Origin: Prinia subflava
Taxonomy: Eukaryota > Chordata > Aves > Passeriformes > Cisticolidae
Reading direction: 5' to 3'
Length of the DNA stretch: 64,000 nucleotides
Assembly: GCF_021018805.1 (NCBI RefSeq)
Contig: NC_086266.1
Coordinates: 4,898,001 to 4,962,000 of the forward strand
Position 1 is the stretch's first letter. Each line of letters starts with the position of its first letter. The notes below the pieces were generated by a model. The model had not been told where the DNA came from, ran no database searches, and saw only the letters and a list, made by a program, of their open reading frames with translations. A program made the translations under genes and the position numbers. Shown in pieces: positions 33,601 to 45,600 of the stretch.

Positions 33601-36600
33601 CCCACTCTCCCCACAGCACCCTCCAGCTGCAGGTGGCTTCCAGCCAGTGTTGTGGGGTGAGTGTGCCTTGCCTTTCCTAGATTTGAGTCACTCTGTCTCC
33701 TTCCTCTTCCGCTTGGGGAAGAGTGGCAAAGGGAAATGCTGCTCGAATGAAGGCTTAGTCAGAGCAGGACAGAAACCTTCCCTGTTTCTTAAGTGGGAAG
33801 AAAATACCACCTGGCTTTTGCTCCAAACAAAACAAGGCTGGAAAAGTCTGTGTGGTTACTGAAAATGGTCTTAGTCCCGGGGCTGATAAGTCAGCCTCTA
33901 AAATCCTTGAAGAAATTCATGCCTTTGTAATGCTGATAAATGTGCTGGATTCCTTCTGGAAAACGAATTTGTTAAGCTTCTTACAGACAGAAAGTGGCCA
34001 GCAGAGATAAGTGGGGTGTGAAATTCATTCAAGGCTCCTTTATCTTCCTTCTGTGAAGTGTAAATCCCATTTTGGGTAGAAAAGAAACAAATGTTGGGAC
34101 ATTGCTCAGACACAAAGCAAACTGCCACTACCTGCCAGCACTAAGGTGCCACTAAGGTGCCAGTCCCTGCCAGTGGGAGCTGGGGAGGATGTGAGTTACA
34201 CTGATGTGGTCTGTTTGCCACATCTGAAGGTGCTGGGATTGGGGTGGGGGTGGCTGCAGGGCAGAGGTCACCATGGCACTGCTCTGTGTCTCTGCTGCCA
34301 AGGAAACATGAAGCTGGACAAGGCATGAGGCAGGAGACTGGCAGCAATGCCTGCTGCTGTGCCCTGGCCCAGCTGCATCTGGCTATGGCCTTATGTCTTC
34401 TTTCACCATGATTAACAACATAATCACTGCCCTGGTGTCATCTATATGCTGAGCAAAACATTTCCAATCATACCTGGGAGCTGTCAGGAAATCCAAAGGA
34501 CACAGCAGGGTGAGAAATCCCTGGGGCCCCAGCAAGCAAGCCGGAGGGAAAGGAGGCAAGAGGATGGCTTTGCCCATGCATGGATGGGTCTGTGCAATCA
34601 GCCTTGGCTTTTCCTTCCTCCTGCAGCATTTTGGGGCATGGGGGCCCACGTCCCCCCCCAGCTGGTGTCCTCCCCCGGTACAGGAAAGCTGTTTTTGTGG
34701 AGTACCCTGATGGCTCATTCACACAGCCCAAGCTCAAGCCGGCGTGGATGGGTAAGGAGCACCTGCAGTGTGGGGAACCCCAGCAATACCTGACAGCACC
34801 AAACTCATCCTGGGCTGGGTGCTGGCTGTGCTTCAGCCAGGAGCAGGGAAGCACCTGGGTGGATCCCAGTATGGCAGAGCTCCTGGGGTGCAGAGAGCCT
34901 TGCAGGAGCTGGTGCAGTTGATGCTGCTGTGCTGCATCAGGGACAGCCACTACCTGGGTATGAGTTTGGGGCTCCTGAAAGGGAGCCTGCCTGACCCCAG
35001 CTGCCTGGCCTTATTGTCTTATCCCCTTCAGGTCTTCTAGGCCCCACCATCCGAGCAGAAGTCTATGACACAGTGGTCATCACGTTTAAAAACCTGGCCT
35101 CCCGCCCCTACAACCTCCATGCTGTCGGGGTCTCCTACTGGAAGGCATCTGAAGGTGAGCTGGGCAACATCAGGTGCTGCAAGCCCTTGTGTAGCACCTC
35201 CTGCTCTGCCACCTGCCTGCCAGGTGTGCATCCCTCCCTCACCCTGCTATTCATGTCCCTCTGTGAGGACAGATGGTGACAGAGAGGGCCTAGCCTGGGC
35301 GAGCAACAGGACCATGCCCAGCTCATAAATGAGCTGAGCAAACAGTGCAGAGCAAACCTGTATCAATTATAGAGGTAATAAATGGGTTAAACCTAAGATT
35401 GGATGCTTAGGGCAAGGAAGACTGCTGTCCTCAGGGCAGGTGGTGGGTGCACAGCCCAACCTGTGAGTCTGGCACAGCTCTGTACTGCTCTCAGACCTGT
35501 CACTGCCCGTGGGACTCACTCCCCTGGGATGGAGGGGGCTGTGTTCTGGGTTGGAGGAAGGAGCATTTCTGTAGCCACGGTGTGCTGGGGATGAACCTTC
35601 AGTGACATCTGGCCGTTTTGTTAATTTTAGGAGCAGGGTATGAGGATGAGACCAGCCAGCCAGAGAAGGAGGGGGACAGGGTGGATCCTGGGAAGACACA
35701 CACATATGTCTGGGAAATCCAGGAAAACCAGGGCCCGACGGACGACGACTCCACGTGCCTGACCCACTCCTACTCCTCCAACACCAACAGTGTGAAGGAC
35801 ATCAACTCTGGCTTGATTGGAGCCCTGCTCGTGTGCCGACCTGGTAAGGACAGCACAGGGTGGGCACAGGCCACGTGCATCCATTAACTGAAAAGCAGAA
35901 TAATCACAGATGCCTTCCTGAGGCAGAGCATGGCAGTGGAGAATGAGCTGTGCTCAGTGAAAGTGCTCCTGGGGTTCAGTCCTGAAATCCTGGTGGCACA
36001 AGGTACAAGAAGATGTGACTGAAGTAAAATTGGTCATCACTGGCTGAGACATATCCTGGAGGTAGTTGCCCAGACCCCTCTATAGTCACTGGAAATGTCT
36101 GGGCACTGTCTGCAGGCTCCAGTGACTCACCAGGAGCAGCTTCTCCACTGAGAAAAGGTCTAAGAGGAGGTAGTACAAATCGACCTTTTGATGCCTTCTG
36201 GGGGCAGCTGCCTCTCAACCATGAACTTTTGGGGACTGCAAGACTGGAAGCAGGGCTGTTGCAATTGTGAGATATGACAAAAGCAAACCACAGCCTGGCC
36301 TTGGTTTACCAGTTCTTGAAGAGCACAAGGAATTCTCTGGGTGGTGCTTGCTGACCTGTAAAGAAATCCATCTCATTGCATCTTGCAGGGACCCTGGCCA
36401 GTGATGGGAATGAGGGCAAACAAAAAGAGTTTGTGCTGCTCTTCGCAGTGTTTGATGAAGGTAATTACTGACTGACTGCATTCAGCCAGGTCTGGGGTGT
36501 TTGCTTTGCCATGAGTGAGCTTCTCAGCACCCACACCCCCTCCCAAGGGCTGAAGCCTGTACAGCCTCCCCAGCCAGTGTGCTCCTGGTGCAGTACTGCC

Positions 36601-39600
36601 CCTCCTTCTCTTCCCCAGGTGCAGGGAGCTTGCAGCACCCCCCAGCTCTGCCATCCCATGCCCTGGCCTTGTCTCCATCACATCACACAGGCTAAGGGGG
36701 GAGTCATTCCCTGTCAGCTGTAGTGGTCACCCCACACCTTTGCAGAGCCATGGGCCAGTTGTGCTGTGGATTTCCACAGGCACCACACAACCGACCTCCC
36801 TGGGAAGGTTTATTTCTGCTTTGAAATGCTCCCAAGTGAAAGCTGACTGCACCCTCCTCTCTCCACAGGGAAAAGCTGGTACTCTGAGCAGGATTCCTCA
36901 GCAGCTGCTCAGCCCCAGGCCCAGAGCAGGACAGAGCTGCACACCATCAATGGCTACATCAATGGCTCACTGCCTGGTGGGTCCTGCTGGGACAGGGACA
37001 GGGGTGGGGGGCATGGGAGCTGATAGGAGCAGGGGTGGACCCAGGTCTGTAAACTTGAGGTAGTTTGGGAAAGGATGTAAGAAAAGAGATCAAGAGCATT
37101 TCCAGGTAATGGATCTGTTAGGCTGTGTTCACCTCAGAGGGGGTCTTATATTTCAGCTCCTCGATCTGCCTTTCCCATTTACAGCAGGGCAGGAGCTGTT
37201 TCCAGCTCTCTGTGTTGTGAAGTGCAGCTGCCTTCCCTGGAGGTCTCCCAGAATAATGCTGGTAGCAGGATTTTGTCTTTTGTAGCCCTGTGAACAAGGC
37301 TGGAGGAAGCATTTTAGATCTCTCTAAAATACCTTCATAGGATTTTGGGAATAGAACCATGGTATCAGTTAGGTTGGAAAAGACCCTTAAGACCATCAAG
37401 TTCAACAGTAAACTTTAAACTGCCAAGTCTACCACTAACCATGTCCCTGAGAGCCACATATACAGTCTTTTAAATACCTGGCAGCCTGTTCCAGTGTTTG
37501 ACAACCCTTTCAGTGAAGAAATTTTTCCCAATATCTGACATAAGCTTCCCTGGTGCAGCTAGAGCAATAAGGTCTCCTTACAGAATCCTCTTCTTCAGAA
37601 GAGCAAAAGAAAAGGCTGGGCTTGATCTCAGCAAACACAGAAGTTGCTGTTTTCTGGTGTTCTCCTGGGAAAAGATCCAGATCTTCCCAAGAGTGAGGAA
37701 TCTCCAAGGCAAACTGGGAAACACTGTCAGGAGAGTCATTACCACCAGCAGCTTTGGTGAACCACATCCTAAAACCTCCCACTTGGAGGTTTTAGGGTCT
37801 GGCCATTCTCCAGTAAAAGGCAAAAGCAAAACTCCCCTAAATTCCCTGTCCTGATAAGCTCATAAAGCTTAAGAGCTGAGGAAACCTCATGGTCAACCAC
37901 TGTGTCTACACAGTGCTTTTTCCATGGAGAAGTTATCCACCTCCACTCAGCATGCCCCTCCCTGGATTCAGGACCTGGCCTGAGAGGTGTCTGATGGAGA
38001 GCTGAGGGCCTCAGGATGGAACCTCCACCCAGTTTCCTCCCAGGCCCTTGGGATCTGTTCCAGTCACCTCTGCACTCTGCCAAAAGCAAGCTCTTGATGC
38101 TGCATTTGACTTTGTTTGGCCTGAGTTTCCAGGAACTTGTTATTCACTTCCCTGCTAGATTACAGAGCCCGTCAGCACACATCAATTTCTCCCCAGGAAA
38201 GTATTTTTACAATGCAGTCAAGTTTTTTCCCACTTCCTAAGCACATTGAGCTCTTCTGAGGAAGGAATTTTCTCCAGCACTCAAATAATCCTGGTGACCC
38301 CTCTCTGCCTTTTGTGGTATTTCAGCTACTGCTGGGGATGTGCTGGAGGTGATGGGGACCCTGCTCCAGGTGCAAAGTTTTAGTATCAGTATTGTGATCA
38401 GACAAATGACTCTCCTGTCCATGCTCAATTTCCCTGTGTATAGAGTCAAGGAGCACATCTCCCTTCTGCCATGGCATCCCACTGTGAGCTCCTACCAGCA
38501 ACCTTCCCAAAGCCCCCCAGTCTGTAAATCTATGTTATCTCAGGGGGATGATGTGATCTGTGCCTCTGTTTGCTCAGTCAGTCCATATTCATGTGTGATT
38601 TCTCCAGCTTGAAGCCAGTACAGGAACAGGGGACTCTATCAGCATGTGTGACACTCAGACTATGGCACCAAGAGTGGGGACAAGGGCTGGACACGGTGCT
38701 GACTCCTGGGTGCTTTCCTGTCTGCTGGCAGGTCTCACACTGTGCCTCAAGAAGCAGGTCCACTGGCACGTCATCGGGTTGGGCTCAGGGCCAGAAGTCC
38801 ACTCCATCTTCTTTGAAGGCCACACATTCCTGGTGAGAGGCCACCGTCTCAGCAGCCTAGAAATCTCCCCTGCCACGTATCTCACAGCCCAGACCATGCC
38901 AGGAACAGCTGGCTGGTTTCGGATGTTCTGCCAGATTCTGTCCCATCAGCAAGGTAACCTTATTTTCCAAGAGCTCGGGGAAAAAGCCCTTCAGGGGATG
39001 GGGTCAGGGTTCTGTGTGGTGCTGCAGCTCCAATGTTCCTCCTGCTCCCCAGTGTTAAATCCACCTGCAGTCTGGCCCATACCTGATGGCATGGCTTGGT
39101 CCACGTTGGCCCATTTGATGGGAACAGTAGTGGGGAGAGCTTCCCCCAGGCAGGGCCTGTGTTGGCACATCAGTGTGACCCTTTCTGCCCGGCTTGTCTG
39201 CACCCAGCTGGCATGGAGGCCTTTGTGAAGGTGGAGGAGTGCCCTGAGGAACGCCTGCTGAAGACAGGGAAGCTGCTAAACGAGCCAGAGTACCTGGATT
39301 ACCCTGAGGAAGAGGAGGAGACTTACCATGTGATCCAAGTGCGCTCTTTTGCCAAAGACAAGCCCATGACCTGGACTTACTACATTGCAGCTGAGGAAGT
39401 GGACTGGGACTATGCCCCTGTGAAGCCAATGTCTCTGGACAGGTGAGAGTGGGCATTTGTGCTCGTGAGGCTGCTCCTCAAGGCAGCCCTGCCAGCTCTT
39501 CCCCTTTCCCCCAGAAATTAGTTTTCATTTTGCCCAACCTGGACAGTTTTGTTCTTCTTTATTAGCACCAACAGTATGGATGCAGGTCTTGGGGATGCCA

Positions 39601-42600
39601 TGGGAAGGCAGGACCTGGCTTTGCTCCATTTTACCAAATGCCCTGCAGAGTCATTTGTCTCCAGGGCATTTGTCTCTCTGTCACCAAGGCCTCTGGAATC
39701 TGAGCAGACAACAACTCCTGGTGACCTTCTCAGCCATGTGCCAGGTCCTTGGATGATGGAAGGTCTTGCTCTGTTCCTGGCAGTGTCCTGCATGTGGCCA
39801 TTTGCTCTTTCTCTGCCTTTGCCTGCAGAAACATGTCGAGCCTGTACCTGGAGCCTGGCCCACAGCGGGTGGGTTCCAAGTACAAGAAAGTGGTGTTTGT
39901 GGAGTATGAGGATAAAACCTTCAAGAAGCGCAAGGTGTCCAACCAGCAGGACAAGGGAATCCTGGGGCCTGTCATCAAGGGGGAGGTGGGAGATCAGTTT
40001 AAGGTAAGAGAAATGCAGCTTTCCACCGTGGAAACTTCAGAGCTTTGTGCTGTTCCTACTAATAGCTCTTGGCTCGTGGCTAAGGTCTGACTTAAGTCCT
40101 TCAGGTGCTCTCTCATGTTTGGCAATGTTCAAAGTTCACTGGAAAGGCAGTTCACTGGCACCTCAAGGTTACATACTCTCAGTAAGGTGCACAGGATATG
40201 GCCCAGTCCCTCTGATTTGACTTTGTTGCAGGTGTCCCAGGAGCTGTGTGAGTTAATACATGACACACAACATCCAGCACCTTCCTCTGAGGCAGGACTG
40301 TCCTCTCATCCTCTGCTCTTCTCCAGCTGTTTGCTGTTACCTCACAGCACTGGGGACTGTCACTTTTGTCGCCCAAAGTGCCTCTCCTGACCACTTGACT
40401 TGTTTGCAGCTGGGTGGAATGGGATGGTTTCCAGCAGCTTCACATTTCTGCTCCCTCCCTGGGATTCCCTGTGCAGTTGTGGGCATGTGACAGAGCTATT
40501 TAGAGAAATAAAGGAAGGGCTTCATGCAGTGAAGTGGGGAGCACTTTAAAGCTCTTGACTGCTGTGCATACTTAATGTCCTGGTCCTCTGAGGCCTGGAT
40601 TGATGGACCTCTTCTGACTCAGATGTAAAGTAAGAATAAATGCAGCAACTTTCTCTTTAATAAATCTGATATTTTCACGCCCTCCTTAAAACAGACTCCT
40701 CCCAGAACAATGGACAGTATACAGCTCCATCCCAGAGAAATTGTGGTTTCTTGTACTCTGATTTGTGGTCCCAGGCATGTCCAGGTCCCTCCTGTTGATC
40801 ACTGGCACTACCCAACCCCAGGGCACTGCTGTCAGGTGTTTCCCTCTCTGCAAGGACACTGAGAGCAGCTTCAAGGGCTCACAGGAATCAGAAATCACCA
40901 AACATTTTTGCTGCCTGTCCTCATTTCAGATTGTGTTCAAGAACCTGGCCAGCCGACCCTACAACATCTACCCCCACGGCCTCACCAGCGTCAGGCCCTT
41001 CTATGCCATGAAACCCTCACAAGGTAAGGCAGGCCATGGGATATCACCTGGCCACTGCCATTTCTCTGGGCCAGGAGAGTTTCCTAAAGCTTGTAGTGAC
41101 ACTGGTTGTCCATTCATCCAAGCAGCCAAGCTCTACAATCCCAGGGATTGTGATGATTCTGGGTTCATGTTCTCATTGGTGCCATGTAACCCTGTCTTTA
41201 AGGAGGGCTCCAATGATGAGTGGGAGAAGGGGCATTCTCAACCAGGGACTGGGATCATGTTAACTGGTCCACGCTGGAGGCCTTCACTTTCTGATGAGGC
41301 AGAAACCATCCTGGTGATCCTGCCAGTGTCTGCAGTTTATTTACAGCCCTCATTCCCCAGGCTTCCTCTGACCTGCATTAGTGTAGGGGTTCACTGTGAC
41401 CTAGACTCTCCCTCTTGCAGCTTTGTGGGTTTTGCTCTGGGGTTGTTTTCTTTTTCCAGGTTTCCTTCCCAGAACTGCTTTCACCCCTTGTTATTGTGCT
41501 CCCAGACTTGTGCAAGGCTATCCCAGATCCCACCAGGACCCTGGGATGGGCACGGGTGGTTCCCTCTGCAGCTTGTGTGGTCAGGAAACCTTTCTGAGCC
41601 CTTTTAAAAAGACATAACTGGTCTGCTCTTGGGTTGTGTGTTGCCAGAGAAAGATGTGAAGGATATTCCTATTCACCCTGGGCAGTCATTCACCTACAGC
41701 TGGAGTCTCACCACTGAGGATGGCCCAACAGAGGCAGATCCTCGCTGCCTCACCCGTTTCTACTACAGCTCCATCAACCCAGTCCGAGACACAGCCTCAG
41801 GCCTGATTGGGCCCCTCCTCATCTGCTCCAAGAAGTCCATGGATCAGAGGGGGAACCAGGTGGGTCTTTGCTTTGTTGCCTCAACTTCTAGGCTGAAAGG
41901 CTGGAATAACTGTGGTGGGTGAAATATTTAAGTAAACCCAAATTTGTCTGTCCTGTTTCCTTCAACCCTACCAGCAGTCCTAATGCATCTGCCTTCCCCA
42001 TCCTCCCTTGCATGCTCTCTTTGCCCCAAATCTGCACCCTAACTCCTGTGAAATAGCAGTAAACGTCTCCATGCACCCAGACTGAGACCTGACAGCTACA
42101 CTGAGCACCAGGGGTGCTCTAATCTGACCAGGAATAATTTCTTCCCTCTCTTTTCTAGATAATGTCAGACAACATGAAGCTGGTGCTGTTTTCAGTCTTT
42201 GATGAGAACCACAGCTGGTACCTGGAGGAGAACATCAAGAGGTTCTGCTCTGATGCAGCCCACGTGGATACCCAGGACCCCCAGTTTTACGCCTCCAATG
42301 TGATGCACAGTGAGTACTCAGCCAGGGGCTCCCTGCAAAGCCCCCACAGACACAGCCTCATCCCTGCCCCAGGGAAGGAGCAGGGGATACACAGCAGCTC
42401 AGCAGCCACGGGGAGAATTTGGTCTTGAAATGTTTCACCCCTGCCCTCTTGCAGCTATTAACGGCTTTGTATTTGACAACCTCCAAACCAAACTCTGCCT
42501 GAACGACGTTGTGTACTGGTATGTCCTGAGTGTTGGGGCCCAAACAGATTTCCTCTCCATCTTCTTCTCTGGAAACACCTTCAAGCGCAACATGGTCTTT

Positions 42601-45600
42601 GAGGACGTGCTGACTCTTTTCCCATTTTCTGGAGACACAGTCATCATGAGTTTGGAAAAGCCAGGTTAGTAGCATGGGCTATCCTGTAAACCACGGGCTT
42701 GGCAGCCCAGCAGAGATCAGTGAGCAGCTCCAGTCAGTTCTCTGGTGCCCAATTCCTTCTGACAGCTCTGAGAGAAAAGGGATCCACAGCCTGCTGGAAT
42801 AGCAAAGTGAGAGGCAGTGATTAAATCTTTCAAAGCTTAAATGAAATAAATTGAATTATTTTACTTAACTAGTAGGGTATGTTAAGGTCACACATGCTGC
42901 CAAACCAGTAAGCTGGCAGCAGTAACATGAGCCTGGTGGACATTTGCAGTCTTGGCTCCAAGCTTGGAGGTCAAGGGGAGTGGCAGTGCTGTCCCTGCTG
43001 TGGGTTCAGCTGGTCGTGCCATTTATCTCCACACTTTTGCAAGGACAGAAACCACAGCTATGGAGAAGATTTGCTTCTGAGTTCAGTTAAATTTCCCCCC
43101 ACTCAGCAGTTTTTCCTTAGCGCTGGCAAAAGCAGTGCTGTCAAACCATTTCCTCACTCCCAGAGAAGACACAGGATTTACCATGCGGATGAACACTGAT
43201 AGGATGGTCATGAGCACTGCACCCTGAGCCAAGCTGTCAGGATTTCTAGACACCCCAGGAAGTTTTCTACAACCCAGCCAAGCCCCACATCCGTTCGAGC
43301 TCGGATTCCTGCCTGCTGCTCAGAAGCAGAGCAGCAGCTCAGCCGGCAGCAGGTGGCAGCTCTCTCCAGCAGCAGAGCCCAGAAATCACACACCTCACCC
43401 TCTCTGCTGGGAGCAAACACACTGGCTGGGGATGTGAGGGATGTGAGCCTTTCCCTTCTTTCTCCTTCAGTGGGAGAGATGTGGTGACTGTCTTTGGGAG
43501 AGAGGTGTGTTTGACAACACTGCAATGTCCTTGGGGGTGGGTTATGGTGACTGCTGCTGCTGGAGGCTCCGTGGGTTCTCACTGCACTAACTCCTCTCTC
43601 CAAGCTGTGCTTGGGCCCTCACTGGTGTGTGTAGCTCACTAAGCTCTGCCAGGAAACACCAGCCCTGCTGATGGTGCTTGTCAGGCTCTGATGTTGCCAG
43701 CAACACCGTGGGTCTGGCTCTAAGACACTCTAGGGACTACGAAAACATGGAATCATTACTGTGAGCCAGAGGCTGCCTGAAAATATAGTTTGCACCAGCA
43801 AGGGAGCAGCATGGGAATGGCATCTCTTCCAATTTCCCACTGAAGCGGGCTGATGGTGTCCTTTTGCCCTCTCTTGAGACAGGTGTCTGGACGCTGGGGT
43901 GCCTAAATCCTGATTTCAGAGACCGAGGGATGCATGCCAAGTTCACGGTCTCGCAGTGCCAGTATGAGCAGTACACTGATGAGGAAGACTATGTGTACCC
44001 CGATGGGGAGGAGGTTGCCTTTGAATTCCAGCCCAGGGGCTTCTCTAAAAGAAAGAAGTCATGTGTGAATGAGCAACTGAACAACGTCACTTCTGGAAAT
44101 GAGATACAGAAGACAAGATTGTGCCTGACAGAACATGGGGCTGTCCTGAGCAACAACAGGATTTCTGATCCCTCTTCCAATGGAACATCAACATTTTTAG
44201 GATCAATGCCAAATCCACGTGATATTTCCATGTCTTCTCTGCCAGAGACAAACTATGAGCCAGTGTCCTATGAGTCCTACCTGGAAGATGAAGAATTGTC
44301 AAACATCATCAGCCAGGATGAAGGGCTTGGAGCAATCCCACCTGGAGAACACTTGGCAAGTATCCATGGTACTGTGAGCTCAGAGGATGAGCAACGGCTG
44401 CACCAAGCCACAGCAGCTCCAGGAGATGCTCTGGCAGGAATGAAGGTGACAAAAACCCCAGAGGTGCAGGAGCCAGTAAAAGGAGTGACAGTGCAGTCTG
44501 GTGGTAGAACAGAGAACCTGGAAGCAGAGCCTCAGAAGACAACTTCTCATGCAACAAGCCTGGGGGACCCCATTGCTTATGCTGCTGGCAGAGCCTCTCT
44601 TCAGGACAGGAGCTCAATTCACCAGAATGATCTGGAGCACAACCTGGCACTTCAAGATGTGTCTTCACAGGGTAATGAGGGCAAGCTGCTAAAAGGGCCT
44701 GATAAAATATCCTTTAACCTGCATCACTCAGAGGAGACAATCAGTACAGCACCCTCTTTAGATATTGATCACAACTCTTCCTCCACATTGAACAGTCCTT
44801 CTGCATCTCCAGATGAGACAGAAAATAATAAGACTTCTCATGCTGTGGTTCAGAGTCACGCCATAGAAAGCAATTATTCATCAAATGACCTAGATGTTAG
44901 GCTGGAAAAAAGGCCTCACGAAGTGGTTTCACAAGGCTTTTATGAAACTTTTGAAAAGCAAAATGTTTCTTTGTCAGACAAGCCTGTACAAGGAGAAATC
45001 TTCACAGATGGGAGTAACTCCTTGCCTGCAAAAAGTGGCACAGAACAAGCCAGTGGACTTGCCAAAGGCACCCGACTTCAAGACACCACCTTTGCAGACA
45101 CCAATGACCTTGAGCCATCCAGCTATGTGATGACAGAAGAGAGGGATGAAGTCATTTTGAAAGAAGTGTTTCAGGATGCTAAGGAATTAGCAGAGCTGGA
45201 CAGTATTGCGCTTCCTGAATCAAATGTTGTGACCAATGACACCAGGCCATTCCCAAATGGTTTCTTCAAGAGCTCTGAGCAGTTTCTGAGACACAGAGTT
45301 ACAGCCAGAAGCACGAGTGGCTCTGATTGGAGACCTAAACATGTCAGGTCACCGGAGAGCAGAGGTTTGTCTGACACCAGCAGCAGGAAAACCCTCTCTG
45401 ATGGTAGGACAGCAGAGCAGGATCTGGCCAGCCAGCCCCCTGAGACAGCAGTGAATAAGGAAGCCCCAAAGATGTGTGGACCTCATTCCCCTTTTTGCAT
45501 CACTCGCTTGAAAAAGAGGTCTGTGGTATCAAGTGACACCTTGCCTGAGGTGATGGTGGCCCTGCAAAGCCTGGAAGAAAAATCCAGCCTGGCTGAGAGG

